Shown here: positions 32,719-43,783 of the stretch, in pieces | How the letters are laid out: each line of letters begins with the position of its first letter | How positions within the stretch are numbered: the first letter of the stretch is position 1 | Source of the DNA: Gamsiella multidivaricata | Taxonomy: Eukaryota; Mortierellomycota; Mortierellomycetes; Mortierellales; Mortierellaceae | NCBI RefSeq assembly: GCF_025024155.1 | Contig: NW_026251721.1 | Span: forward strand, 248,001-312,000 | Reading direction: 5' to 3' | DNA: 64,000 nucleotides | Position numbers and translations under genes: made by a program | Notes under the pieces: model-generated | Seen by the model: the letters and a program-made list of their open reading frames with translations, nothing else | The model's database searches: none | Told to the model about the DNA's origin: nothing

Positions 32719-33341
32719 ATGGCAGTCCAGCAAACGCCGAGTTACTTTGGGAGATTCGTATGTCTGGTCGCGTTCCTCCTGCTGTTCCACTCTGGATACT
32801 CGACCTTTGAACGTAATAGAGAATCCATCTGATGCACGAACTGTATGCCAGCTAGCAATCTGTCTACCGGACAACCTGAACTCATGAATGAGCTATACCT
32901 TTCCCCATTACGGCTGACAACCAAATAGATCTTTCATACCTAAAGGCAATCGATGGACACGAAAGCGGTTTGCCACTCGATGTAAGTCTGGCGAAAGATA
33001 TCGGTTTTATAATCCCTTGCGGGCAACTATTTAATACTATGTCATGTCTACCAATATTAGATCGGTATCGAATTACTGGTCTCTGTAGCTCTTTTCGGCT
33101 TCGGCATTGTATTGGTTGCAGACGATTTCAAGGAGATCCTTATGGAGACCGAGATGGCAAAGCAGTAAGAGGCGACCTCCTTCGTACCTTCGCATTATGG
33201 ATGGCTCATATCAGTAAAAGAATACTAATTTTGGTCATATTTCGCCTTAGGTCAATTGAGTCTCTGGATGCTCGCCCTTCATTCTATTCATTCAACCATC
33301 GCGGAAGAGCAGTGTTCAGGAATGTTGTCCTAAAGAATTAG
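32719..33341 (+). CDS. EMC5: ER membrane protein complex subunit 5 (EMC5/MMGT family)
   Basis: Four exons (32719-32812, 32929-32981, 33061-33164, 33251-33341) close in phase to 113 aa. EMC5 is a core subunit of the ER membrane protein insertase, and its animal homologue MMGT1 was first named as a Mg2+ transporter. Two membrane segments are visible (FVCLVAFLLLFHSGYS and IGIELLVSVALFGFGIVLVA), with the family loop HLSYLKAIDGHESGLPLD between them. The cytosolic tail has DARPSFYSFNHRGRAVF, the strongest family signature. Length fits (human 131, yeast 141). No insertion or break is seen. Confidence 0.92.
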
Positions 33342-33760
33342 GAGCATATGAGAGGACATTATTGTCGCAGTAAGGTAGCTTGCAGCATCACCCACTCTCG
33401 CTCGAATCAATAAAGACTTCAAATATCAGGCATGCTTCAGCGGAACAGTATTTTCAGGACTTTCGCCTCCTTAATCGTAGCGGTTATGCCATAGTCGTGG
33501 TTATGGTTATGAGGATGGTAACAGAGAACAGCCGACGCAATGTTAGCATACTATCGACAGTGACCAATGGTCGTTCGTTTATTGAATATAAGTACAGCGT
33601 CGAAATACAGGAATGGGATATGAGTTTAGTCTCCTACGAGCCGATTCCTGGTACCGAAGGAGAGACAATATAATGTACAGAAAGAACAGGATGTTATAAA
33701 TGAAAGCAAGGTGGATAATATACATAGAGAGCAGGGGGGGTGGGCTACTGCAAAGATGGT
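33342..33760. other. gap between convergent genes, nothing recognised
   Basis: The 419 bp between the EMC5 stop and the stop of the minus-strand membrane protein contain one open frame of 97 codons (33380-33673) without homology or splice context. It is treated as 3' flanking DNA. Confidence 0.4.
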
Positions 33761-36294
33761 CTAACAGGCGGACGGATCACGGCTGTAGGTACTACTGCTT
33801 TTCCGAGTGGACGAGCTAGCTGCAGTTTCAGGAACAGTAGGACTGGAGTAGATGCTTGAACCCTGATCTGCAGGGAATCCCTTGTCCTTCTCGTCGATTC
33901 CTTCCAAGCGGCTTAACGGACCCAAATCAAGGCTTCTGATGGCGGAATCCTTGCTCGGCGACCACTGAGAAAAATCAGAACCGACGCCTGCTGTGTTGGG
34001 TCGGTGTAGGTCAAAGATAAACGAGTCGTCGATAGGCCGGTCGGGTCGAGAGGATGGCATGTAGACCAAAGGTGGGCGTGGTACGGAGTAGACCTGACGA
34101 AGACGTGGCGGACCAGCGTTGATATGGTACATGATGGAGAAGATAAAGTAGGCAAAAATGGTGGGCGTGCCAGGATCCAGATTGAAAAACGCGCAGAAGA
34201 AGACGTTCCAGACAATGTGGGCGTGTATCAATGGCCGGGTAATGCCATAGATCAGGTAAATCATGACATAGAAGCAGAGCATCACTGTGCCGGCGTTGCG
34301 GATGCTAATGAGCTGTAGATATTACTCCGAATGAGTATCTGGTAATGACGATCCGTTATACGATTGTGGAGAAGGGTTCCGGCTGTGCGCTATTATACTT
34401 ACTCGATGTCGAACCTTGACCAGACTAGAGTCCCATAGCTTCTCGTCTTCCTTTTCGCTTTCTGAGAGTGGACTCAGGGTGAAGGTCTGGCCGCCCGGAA
34501 GGTCCACAGTAGGGGACAATCTTACGTGCACGAGGGTCAACTCTGAAGGAACAGTGTACTCTTCAATCGCTTTTGCGAGCTGGTTCAGGGTGAAGTAAAA
34601 GATGCCTGTTGCGGACAAGAGGACACCTCCTAGGGTGATATAGTGAACAGCGATGGCGATGTTTGTCTTCGTATACTGTCCGCGGGCCAGGAATGTCCCT
34701 GAGCTGATCACACTCGGCAGATCGAGCAGGAAGGGCCCGAAGAGCAGGAAGAAGAAGATGCTGTTGATCACCTTTGGTCTTGGCACCCTGATTTTCACAT
34801 TGTCTCCTGGCACAGACTATTTCGCGCGGTTTGGACAGTTCATCGAGGGCATGTCAGTACTCTTCAAATGTCTCAGCATCGGTCTCAGCATCAGCATCAG
34901 GAACAATAAAAAAAAAGCAGCAGCACTGACCAATTTGGGTGTGGCATACCAAACGCCAATGACAAAGCATGCCCAGCAGGGAAAACTGCAACAGACTGCT
35001 ATTTCAGACTGCAGTAGCCATTGTAAAGTCAGAAGAATGTCAAAATGAGAGCTTCAGGCACCCCAACTTCTGGTGAAGAACATCTTGCGTTACGGGCGTG
35101 GGTACTGTAATGTACTTACGATCAGTTCTTGCGCAATCGTCGAGTGCGGAAATGCATCGATGATGACTAGAATGATTGAGAGGGAACGTACTATACAGAC
35201 AGCGGAGACGGAATTAAACAGACAGGGGTGTGAGTGGAGTGGAGTGAATCAAATATTCTCTGGAAGCCAACCCGTTACTCGAGGGGCCAAAGTGGACGAA
35301 ATGGATCTAAAGATTATGGGGTCACCCGTTTTCTTTTTTTTAAAAAAAAAATAGTCCCCAGAACACGGTTCCCAAGAATTAATTTGCTCTTTCTTATTTG
35401 CTCTTGGGTTTAGATGATCAGTCGCAATGATTAGGTGCTTGCCGAGCCCAGAAAAGGATGGAGAGTATGCTTTGTATGTTGCGTAGGGGAGGATGTGGGT
35501 TTGTAGGCGAAGGGGGAGGAGGTATAGGTCTGACTTGGACAAGCGGAACTGGGAGGCCTGCATGCATGCATCCGCGGCCTACCTAAATGTATGTATGCAT
35601 GCACGCTGTTCGTTGTAACGGCGATGGATGGATGGATTTGTGAGCGATATCCTTCTCTTCCCAACGGCATGCAGATGCAAAAAACGGTTGCTGCTCTCTC
35701 GGCTAATCGTCCGACAGGCTTGATCGTAGCCGGCAGATATTTACAGAGACAAGCACACCGTACTCACAAACAACGATGGCACACCAACACGGCGGCAGGG
35801 CCATCTCGAAGATGTCCAAAAGATCGCTGCTCGTCTATTTTTTTGCTGTCGCCGCTGGTATTTTTTTTTTCCCTCCATCACTATCGGGGCCCCTGTCCAA
35901 GTCCTCGGAAAAGGTATCTACAGCCAGGTACAGGAGCGATTTTCTCGTCCATCAAACAGAACAAAATGACGAGGTTATAAACCCAATCCTTTCCTCTGCA
36001 AACTGCTGAGGAACACTCACCAAGCAACCCTGCAATTGAAAGGGCACAAAAGGATTCGATTGGCTTGGGGCGAATGCCACCGTCCGGATGACGAAAGTCG
36101 ATAATGGGCCCGGGCGGACTGAGCCTGTAGCGGTTGCGGGCCCAGAGGATGCCGTATCCAACAGCCGCCAAGGCAAGGTAGAAGCAGACGCAGAGACTCA
36201 GCACAACTCGAACTACGTTCTGTTCATGAGTGGTTCTGCAAGAGGTGATGTCCACTCTCCAGTCGCAATCGACTAGTCCGTCGGCGACATCCAT
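33761..36294 (-). CDS. multi-pass membrane protein of unknown function, about 7 TM (5' exon joins uncertain)
   Basis: Well-supported exons in coding order are 35768-35834, 35120-35190, 34931-35008, 34403-34816 and 33761-34312, which agree in phase. The first coding exon starts at 36294, but its junction to 35834 is not settled: candidate donors near 36010 give the wrong phase, and GTTTAT or GTACCT sites further on give phase 0. Hydrophobic segments include VVRVVLSLCVCFYLALAAVG, LRSLSIILVIIDAF, CWACFVIGVWYATP, INSIFFFLLFGPFLL, YITLGGVLLSATGIFYF, TVMLCFYVMIYLIYGI and IFAYFIFSIMY. A long Ser-rich cytosolic tail follows. The topology resembles a 7-TM receptor-like protein, but no known GPCR class motif was identified. 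The intron 35191-35767 (577 nt) is unusually long for this genome. Confidence 0.5.
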
Positions 36295-38249
36295 GTAAAC
36301 GGAGTGTCTCTATGATTGTCTGCGGTCTTGAGGCGGTGTCGAGCACTTATGTGTGCAGGATGGAAAAGCGTGGTGTTGAGGAGAGCACAGCGATATGTGT
36401 GAAAAGATAATAATAATTGATATGTGCACTTGGTGGGTGCGGGGTTCAGACAAAATGGAGATAAGACGACGGTATAAATCTGTTTCAGGAAAGGGACGTT
36501 GTAAGCGGCCGGGGGATCGTGCGTCGTCGAAGAGGGGGATTCGGAAAAGAGTGCGCAGATGTGGCCGATGGTCAATTGGTGCGCTGGATACAAGGCGGAT
36601 GGATATGATATCGATGTAGGCATAAAGAGTGGAGCGAGGGTGGAGGATGGGCTTTTGGAATTGGATCCGGGGATGGGAAAGAGAGGGTGAGAAAGTATCG
36701 AGACGAAAGAGAAGGAGATGTAGAAAAAAAAGAAAAAGAAAACATAAACAAATAGTCTAGTGGGGCAGTGTTTAGTTTGGGTCTTTTTTCTGTGCCATTG
36801 TCCCCTAGGCGGACAGATCTGAAATAACAGACGCAGTATGATGTTATATATGTGAGCAAAAGTAGAACCGATGTATCTTCATAGTCTTCTGGTGGTGGGG
36901 CAAGGGATGTATCTGTGTGTGAAAATGTACAGGAACATGTAGATTGTCGGCGGCTGCTGTGGAGGATAGGTGCGTGTGCGTGCGTTGAGGAGGAGAAAAT
37001 CAAATGCCTGGAAAAGGATCGGCGCCCTTGGCTCTGGAAGAATGGGTTCTTGGACGTGGGTGAGATGGCCTTTAAAACAAAAGCGCGCCGATGTAAAGAC
37101 CATCGAGGGCAGTACACGGCGGTAGTGCAGAGGGCTACGAGAATGGCTCCTGCTTAGGGCGCAATATCAGAGTTATCGGGGTTACAGAATAGCAATGAGC
37201 AGTTGCGCCCTTTTGTCGTGTGCAGAGTAGACGATCAATCCTCTGGACAAAAAAAGAAAGGAGGACCGTGAGAAGGGAGGATCTTGGAGGGGGACATGGG
37301 CCCTGTGCCGACGTTGGGGTCAATGCAGCGCATTCAGTGTGCAGCAGTGCGATACAGTGGTCTCTGGCCTGAAGCATCCGCAGGAGGGTACAGGCCAGGC
37401 CCTGCCAGAGTAACGTGCCATAGGAGGAGGACACGGATAGTAGACTAGGGTAAACCCCTTCTAGGACGCGCCCTCGATGTATACCGTCGTTGATCCTGGT
37501 CGTTACCAATACAGGGGTGTGGTACATCCGCCTACAGATTCTACATATTTTTTTTTAACATGGCAAGTTGGTATGGTCTATTGGTTCCTTCAGCAAAGTG
37601 TCCCAGGGCGGAATCCAAACGGGTGACCCTTCCCCTGACTGTCAAATGTTCTGGTTGAAACGGGCATCAGAAAACAGGACCCTGGAGCTGCCAAATTTTC
37701 ATAATTGAACGAAAAATTTCCATAATTGCATGTATGCGAGACCAGCATATCAATCGGCATTTTCAGGCACGGCCTTTGTACTCTGAGAAAAAAGTTGATG
37801 GGACGATTGCGACCTATTGGAACAGACCTCCAGGAACAGCATCATCAGGAACCTTGGGCGAAGGGGCATCGTCTCGATTTCATTCACATCCTCAGTTGAA
37901 CAGACCAGCCCTCTCCTTTCTTCCTTCTCTTTTTCTACTTTGGCTCCAAGTCGTCCGGCCCATCTACTCCATCAGCCTTGATTCCTTCATCCTACTCTTC
38001 ACTTTTGTGTAAAAGCCCCGCTCAGCGATCGTCCTTTTTTGCGTCTGGCGTAGCAGCACAAAACCGTATCGAATTCCTGATCCATACATTCCAACAGGGT
38101 AGAGCACACAGGGCGTACCGACAACTGTCCGGATCCGTCCAAAATATCCATCGGCGCCCTTTCCCTTGCGGCTCTCAATCCGGTATTGGAAGGTCATCCT
38201 TGCGCAATCCCTACAAAGCGGTTGTCTTCTATAACTCTTAAGTCCAAGC
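36295..38249. other. 2-kb divergent intergenic region, no supported gene
   Basis: It lies between the divergent membrane protein and the K+ channel. ORFs here (for example 36572-37117 on the minus strand) are low-complexity, lack homology and do not splice into anything sensible. No tRNA or repeat element was recognised. Confidence 0.4.
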
Positions 38250-40371
38250 ATGGCAAGGCGGCCATTCAAACGTCTGCAGGATCAGCCCGATGACATCGAT
38301 ACAAGTGTGGATCAGATAGAGATGTTTGAGCCTGGCAGCCATCATCATCGCCAGAACAATGGCAGCAACACCGTGGCTTCGCCAATCTCTGAAAGAGCGA
38401 GCACTTCCTCAGGGCGAACCACTCATGAAGCTCAGCCAAGGAGATCAATGCATCAAGTGGATATGGATCTGGAGTGGCCCATGATCGACATTCCCCAGGA
38501 GCTTCGAGAGATGCAAGTGGGCCAGGATGACTCCAACACCCGGTCGAACTCACAGGCGAATGCTATCAGGGTATGTATGTGCGCAAGATGTCGCTAACGG
38601 TATACCTATTACTTTCTCTGATCGCTCTCGTCCCTCGATCCTGAAGGAGGACAAAAATAACTTTCCAGCCCGTGTGTTCATTTGGTAGCGGAAACGTGGA
38701 TTTTCTAATGCCCCTTCTGCACCTTTGCTTACCAAACCGATCAGAATCCCTTCAAGAGGAAGCTGTTTCTCTTGCTAGAGGACCCGTCATCCAGCAGCGC
38801 CGCCTTTGCTCTCAATGTCTGGGTCTCGTTTGTCATTGTCCTCAGTGCCGTGATTACCACCATCGAGACTATCCCCTCCTTCCGATCGACGGATTCAACT
38901 ATCTGGTAATTGTTCCCGGCAACCATCACACATAACTCAATTGTTTCTGCCATGTCAATCACTCCCGGACTTGGCAATTAATCTTCGTTTAACCATCGCA
39001 ACACGGTACCAAGGTTTGACTTTGAGACCGTCATGGTCGCTTTGTTCACTATCGAGTTCGGCGCGCGCGTGATCTGTCATTCGGATTCCGTCAAGCAGCT
39101 CAAAAAATTTCTTTTCTGTAAGTGTAGATCACATCGAGGATTTCCATGTTTTGAAGAAAACCAGAACGTGTTACTAATTGGGTATTTATATTGTTTCTAT
39201 CTAGCTCCTCTGGCTATCATTGATATCCTTTCCATCCTGCCATACTACATTGAGTTGGCATTTACGCGGGACACTGTAAGGCGACATTGAATGTTTTAGT
39301 TAAAGGAACAAAGGCGGTGCAGAGGTCCATTTCCGTCTGGAACGACTTTTTTAAATCCAGCCTCGTCATCATCATGTATCAATTCAAATTTATAGACTGT
39401 GTTCTTCCGATTCACAATCCTAAGGCTGTTTCGATTGCTACGTGTTTTCCGCACTTTCAAGTACTCCTCAACCGTCGTCATGACTATCGAGGTCATGATC
39501 GTGGCCATCAAGCGGAGTATGGATGCTCTCAGTGCATTATTCTTCTTCTTGATCACTGGCACCATGTTGTTCTCGACACTGCTCTACTTTGCAGAACGAG
39601 GTTAGTTAAGCGCCAAGCAATTTGATCCGCGCCCCTGAACATCAAGGTTTCAACTAACGAAAAGCAAATCTAACATTGCTCCATGTTCCCTCTGCCTCAT
39701 GCTTGGTATAGGCGAATGGGATGAGGCTCGACAGGTATTTGTGGACGCCAACAATAACCCGAGCACGTTTGACAGCATTCCCGCAGCATTTTGGTATGTC
39801 ATGGTCACCATCACAACCACTGGATATGGTGACATGGTGCCCACTACGTTTGTGGGCAAGCTGATCTCGTTTCCGGCAATGATGTGTGGTGTACTGTTGA
39901 TCACCCTGCCTTCGATCATCATTGGCCGCAACTTTACACTCGTGTGGGAGGCTATGCAACGCTATAAGCGGCAAGCCATGGCCAACAGCCGAGTGGCGGA
40001 AGACGCTACAGGTGATGGTAAGTCAGATGTCGTACGGTGGCATTTGTCATAGGAGTTAGTTCTGCAGTAAGAAGATTTTAACCTTTTATTCATCCTCTTC
40101 TTTCTCGTGTGCCGGTTGTTTGCGCTTTACAGAGCCACGACAGAGTTTTGAAAGCCGCCACTCGTACGAATCTGGGACTGCACGACGGGGATATTCGTCG
40201 CTAGGAGGAAATGATATGGCTCTTGGACAGCAAGAGATGCTTGATCGGATTCAGACCATGACCCAAGTTCTGAAGCAAAACCAGCAAACTATGGATGCAT
40301 TACACAAGATTCTCGAGACTCATCAGCTCGTGCCAAAGAATTCGCCATTCGCGGACCATGTTGTCCTATAG
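38250..40371 (+). CDS. voltage-gated K+ channel, 6-TM Shaker-like
   Basis: Seven exons (38250-38570, 38745-38905, 39014-39117, 39205-39275, 39396-39600, 39712-40017, 40133-40371) close in phase to 468 aa. S1 is near residues 125-150 (ALNVWVSFVIVLSAVITTIE), then S2 VMVALFTIEFGARVI, S3 IIDILSILPYYIEL and S4 with basic residues every third position (R224, R229, R232, R235, R238, K241). S5 is followed by the selectivity filter TTGYGD at 323-328, and S6 reads MMCGVLLITLPSIIIGRNF. It should conduct K+ out of the cell on depolarisation. The about 110-residue N-terminus is polar and has no T1 tetramerisation domain. The C-terminus has a helix likely to form a coiled coil (MLDRIQTMTQVLKQNQQTMD). Fungal plasma-membrane K+ channels are more often TOK-type, so this architecture is notable. 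Confidence 0.92.
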
Positions 40372-40674
40372 ATTATCATTCTTTCGCCGTTATCGCTATT
40401 TCAGTCCGCCATAATATTGCCACATAAATATGTCCCTTGAACCATGGAACACAAGTAACTAGCCGCATAATAAATGTCCAAACATGCGCATGTGAGGGGC
40501 ATGCTCCAAGCATCCTTCAGGCACGGATAACAAAATGTTTAAATGAAAGATGGCGCAAGCACCTGCTTTATTTAAAAAGATATTGAAATAGATATCAATT
40601 AAATGTTCTCTGCGAGATCGAAGTGGATCTTTTCGCAAATAAAGACTGCTATAGGATTGAAGCAGTCGGCCACG

Positions 40675-40748
40675 CGCCTTTAATAGAGGGTGGCGGTGAC
40701 GGTCGCAGCTTAGCAGACCTTGGCGGTGACGGTCGCGGCCTGGCAGAA
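40675..40748. repeat. short tandem duplication across the ML-protein stop codon
   Basis: The 3' coding end of the ML-domain gene (gcggtgacggtcgcggcc on the plus strand) is repeated about 30 bp away, just past the stop (gcggtgacggtcgcagct). On the coding strand the peptide AATVTAKVC-stop is followed in frame by AATVTATLY-stop. It looks like a local duplication of about 33 bp. Confidence 0.75.
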
Positions 40749-41260
40749 GAGGACATTGCCGTTGCCGTTCGTAGCAAGAACGGTGAGAGCGACGGGGACC
40801 TAGATGATCGATGGATTTTTTTGTGGGGAGCAATTAGTGTCGAGGTTATCTTATTGACTGGAAGAAAAACAAAAAACAAAAAAATAGTATTCCTTACGTT
40901 AGCAGGGGCAGTGGTCTTGACCAAAAGACAGACGGTGATCGAGGTCACGGTGATGGGAATGGGGCAAGGGTGTCCCTGGCCTCCAGTAAGGGAGCACAAA
41001 TCCTGGTTGTCGGTGTAGACGACACGTCCACCGTATCTGCCGGTGATGGCCAACTTGGCACCCGCGACGACGGGGGTGCTCAAGGTACCGGTGCCGCTGG
41101 CGCAGACGTTCTGGCCGATGCACAGAGGGTAAGGGGTGACCGAGAAGGTGGTGATGGTCAGGTCAGTGGAGCCGGTGGCACAGTTGCTCCAGGTGGGCTG
41201 GGTTTGGGCATTCGCAACGGCGGCGACGACGAGAGCAGCGATGGCGGCGAAGAACTTCAT
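40710..41260 (-). CDS. secreted ML (MD-2/NPC2-like) lipid-binding protein
   Basis: Two exons (40898-41260, 40710-40799) give 150 aa. A clean signal peptide (MKFFAAIAALVVAAVANA) is followed by a compact beta-rich domain with WSNCATGSTDLTITTFSVTP, PLCIGQNVCASGTG, GRYGGRVVYTDNQDLCSL, GHPCPIPITVTS and an FCQA strand near the end. The cysteine spacing and the PxxCxGxxVxxxGxG pattern match fungal phosphatidylglycerol/phosphatidylinositol transfer proteins and NPC2-like ML domains. It probably binds or transfers lipids in the secretory pathway or outside the cell. The end of the coding sequence is duplicated past the stop codon. The exact lipid is unknown. Confidence 0.75.
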
Positions 41261-43783
41261 GGCTTGAAAGTTGAGTTTTAGGTGGAGGGTTGCTTGGGAT
41301 TGCTTGGTGAGGAGAGAGCTGTGGGATGAAGAGAAAAAAAATGGCGACGGTCTGAGGTATATTTATACAAAAAAAAAAAAAAAAAAAAAGAGGATCACCA
41401 ATGCCCTTCATGATTAGAGCTGTTATAATTTAGAATGCGATTTGTGTTACTCGACATCTGTCATATCTCCCTATGCATTGTTCCTAGCTCTAGATTTTGA
41501 CCATGGGTTATGAGTTCCAATGTCAGAAGAAACACGCGTTAGATTATGTCGACGCCAATAAGATGTGCGGCGCGTATATGCAGGAGTGTGTAGAATAAAG
41601 TATATTATGTTTCTCAGCATAGCGAATAGAGACAACAAACACTTGCAGCAAACTGAGGTTTTCTAAATGGAAAGCAAGGAGGGGTATGAGTGGATCCTTG
41701 GCGGGCTCTAATGAAGTCCGCGTGGAGCGGAACTGATCAGGAACTTTTCTTTCGCCCCACATCGTATCCATAGTTATTCCGCGCGTGTACACACGAAGGC
41801 GATGTAGTGGCATGTTCTTTGTAAAGTGGCATAGTGCCAGCTCGTTGGGGGGGGGGGGGGGGGGGGGAATCATGCAGTTGCTGATGACACCATGTTATAT
41901 CAAACCCGATGATGTTCTCTGAACCTGGTCTAGATACGCAGTTCTTAAGTCGGAAGCACGAAGAAACTATATTGAGATACGAGTTGACTCGCGTTATTTC
42001 GTTGGGCACTTAGGTAAGGTGGCAGCTTCTTGAGCAATCGCATTGCGGCCCAAACATGCAAAGAAATGGGCATCCAAACGTGTAGCTAGATGCATGAGGA
42101 TGGATGATCGTTCACTTTAGGATATGGAGGATTATATTTGTATGATTCTATGCATTCGAGATTACGATACCCCTTTGTAGGGCCGCAGTGTTGGGGAAGA
42201 AGTCTATGTGACTTTGGCGGCTGCAAAGCTGTATGGTCTATAGTATCGATCGGTATGCGGAAAAAAAACACAGAGAATGTTTTCTCCACAAACCTCCAAG
42301 GAACATTGTGGAGAATAATATATTAAAGTTCAGCTGCAGAGGAGCTGAACGCCCTTGTGAATATGTTCAGTTTGAGAAGAAACTGGCGGTGCAAACAACT
42401 CCAAGAAAGGCAAAGAGAACAGCTGCAGGGGATTGTGCTCTCACCATTTAGTGCACACATATCTTCGGATTGTTTGTGCATTGTGTTTGTGTGTTTGTGC
42501 GCCTATTCTCTAGAGGACGCGCAAAACTATTCTACGTCGCACAGACATGAGCGGTATTCTCGTTCGACGCAAACAATCCCCCAGCAGGCTAAGAAATGCT
42601 CCCTCGCCCTTTATCCCAAAGGTCTGTAAACCATTAGATTGCTACACCGGCCATTTGTTTGTTTACTGGTTCATATGTCTACTTTAGACTGCAAGCGAGA
42701 ATATTACACTCTTGTCCCGTCAAACAGCTAGTCCAGGAAGAAATATGCGCGTATAGTAGCGCAAACACCCATATGAAGTCCATCATACCAATTCGAGTCT
42801 CCAAAGGCCGCTTCGGTTCAATACTCAGTACTAGAATGTGCTTTCACTGCCAGGCCTCCTGGGTTCTCATCAATATCATTATTTGATTTCCCTACTCGCA
42901 GACAGAGCACGTTGCCAAAGGGCACTGTTAACAACAGTCGATATTGATGGCTGCGAATACACAAAGCCGCTTGTCGAACCTATAAGCAGTAAAACAAAGA
43001 GGTCCCTGCATGCACAAGTATCACAGAGGCCTCCTCCTCACGTAATTCTGCTTATTAACGGTTTTTTGATTACAAGAAACGATTCACCATCGTCCCACTT
43101 CGCCATTCCATGTCCTCCTATTATCTGTCGTGAAAAACGATAACTAGGCTAGAGTATAAAAAAAGACCCAAATAACAGTAAATAATGCGACCCAAGAAGT
43201 TACCTTTAAGTTCGGGAATTACATATCACGAACACGACAGTCAGTGTCACAGTTCACAACAGCATGCACCTTGAATATTTACACTAGGCAGCTCTCCATA
43301 ATGACGCTCCTCTATTTACTGTTGGGTTTGATAGCATTCAAAACTGTCTCATGATTGTTGACTGGCTCGAGAGGTCAGAGAGAAAAGGATGCGTTGTGCT
43401 ATCGGCGTAGGTATTCTTCTTTACACAAAGTGCATCGGATGTATACACAAGACAAGAAGGCACTACAGAATCGGAATATTTCAAAGACCTAGATATATGC
43501 TGGTCTAGAACTGTCTAGGCACGATACCATCGATGGACATGGGAAAGGTCTCTCATATCGTTTTTTTGATACGCGTTTTATATTTTTGAGACGCGTCGTG
43601 AAGAGTGTCACCTGATTCAGTGGCTTCACTGTTGTTGATGTTTGCAAAAAAAAAAGAAGGCTCCAGGCAGTCCTTTCTGCTGGCAACAAGAAGAACTTTG
43701 CTGCCGTCCTCGTCCCCTTCTACACCCTCACTCGACCATCACCTCCTTCTCCATCCTTGTCCATCTCGCAGACTACCCTCGCC
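41261..43783. other. 2.5-kb divergent intergenic region with homopolymer runs
   Basis: No gene is supported between the ML protein and SURF6. The region holds an A21 run (41369-41389) at the promoter side of the ML gene and a G21 run (41847-41867). ORFs such as 42838-43143 have no similarity or splice context. AT content is higher from about 42000 to 43600. Confidence 0.4.
41847..41867. repeat. G21 homopolymer run
   Basis: Twenty-one consecutive G on the plus strand, in otherwise ordinary intergenic DNA. The run creates the poly-Pro antisense ORFs that cross this place. The length may be approximate if the assembly misjudged the homopolymer. Confidence 0.85.

Noticed and set aside
33380..33673. 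97-codon frame downstream of EMC5
   Set aside because: It lies in 3' flanking DNA, has no homology, and the EMC5 model already ends with its conserved tail.
35776..36009. Plus-strand frame with a signal-anchor-like start (MSKRSLLVYFFAVAAG)
   Set aside because: It overlaps in antisense an exon of the minus-strand membrane protein that fits phase with its neighbours, and no downstream plus-strand exon continues it.
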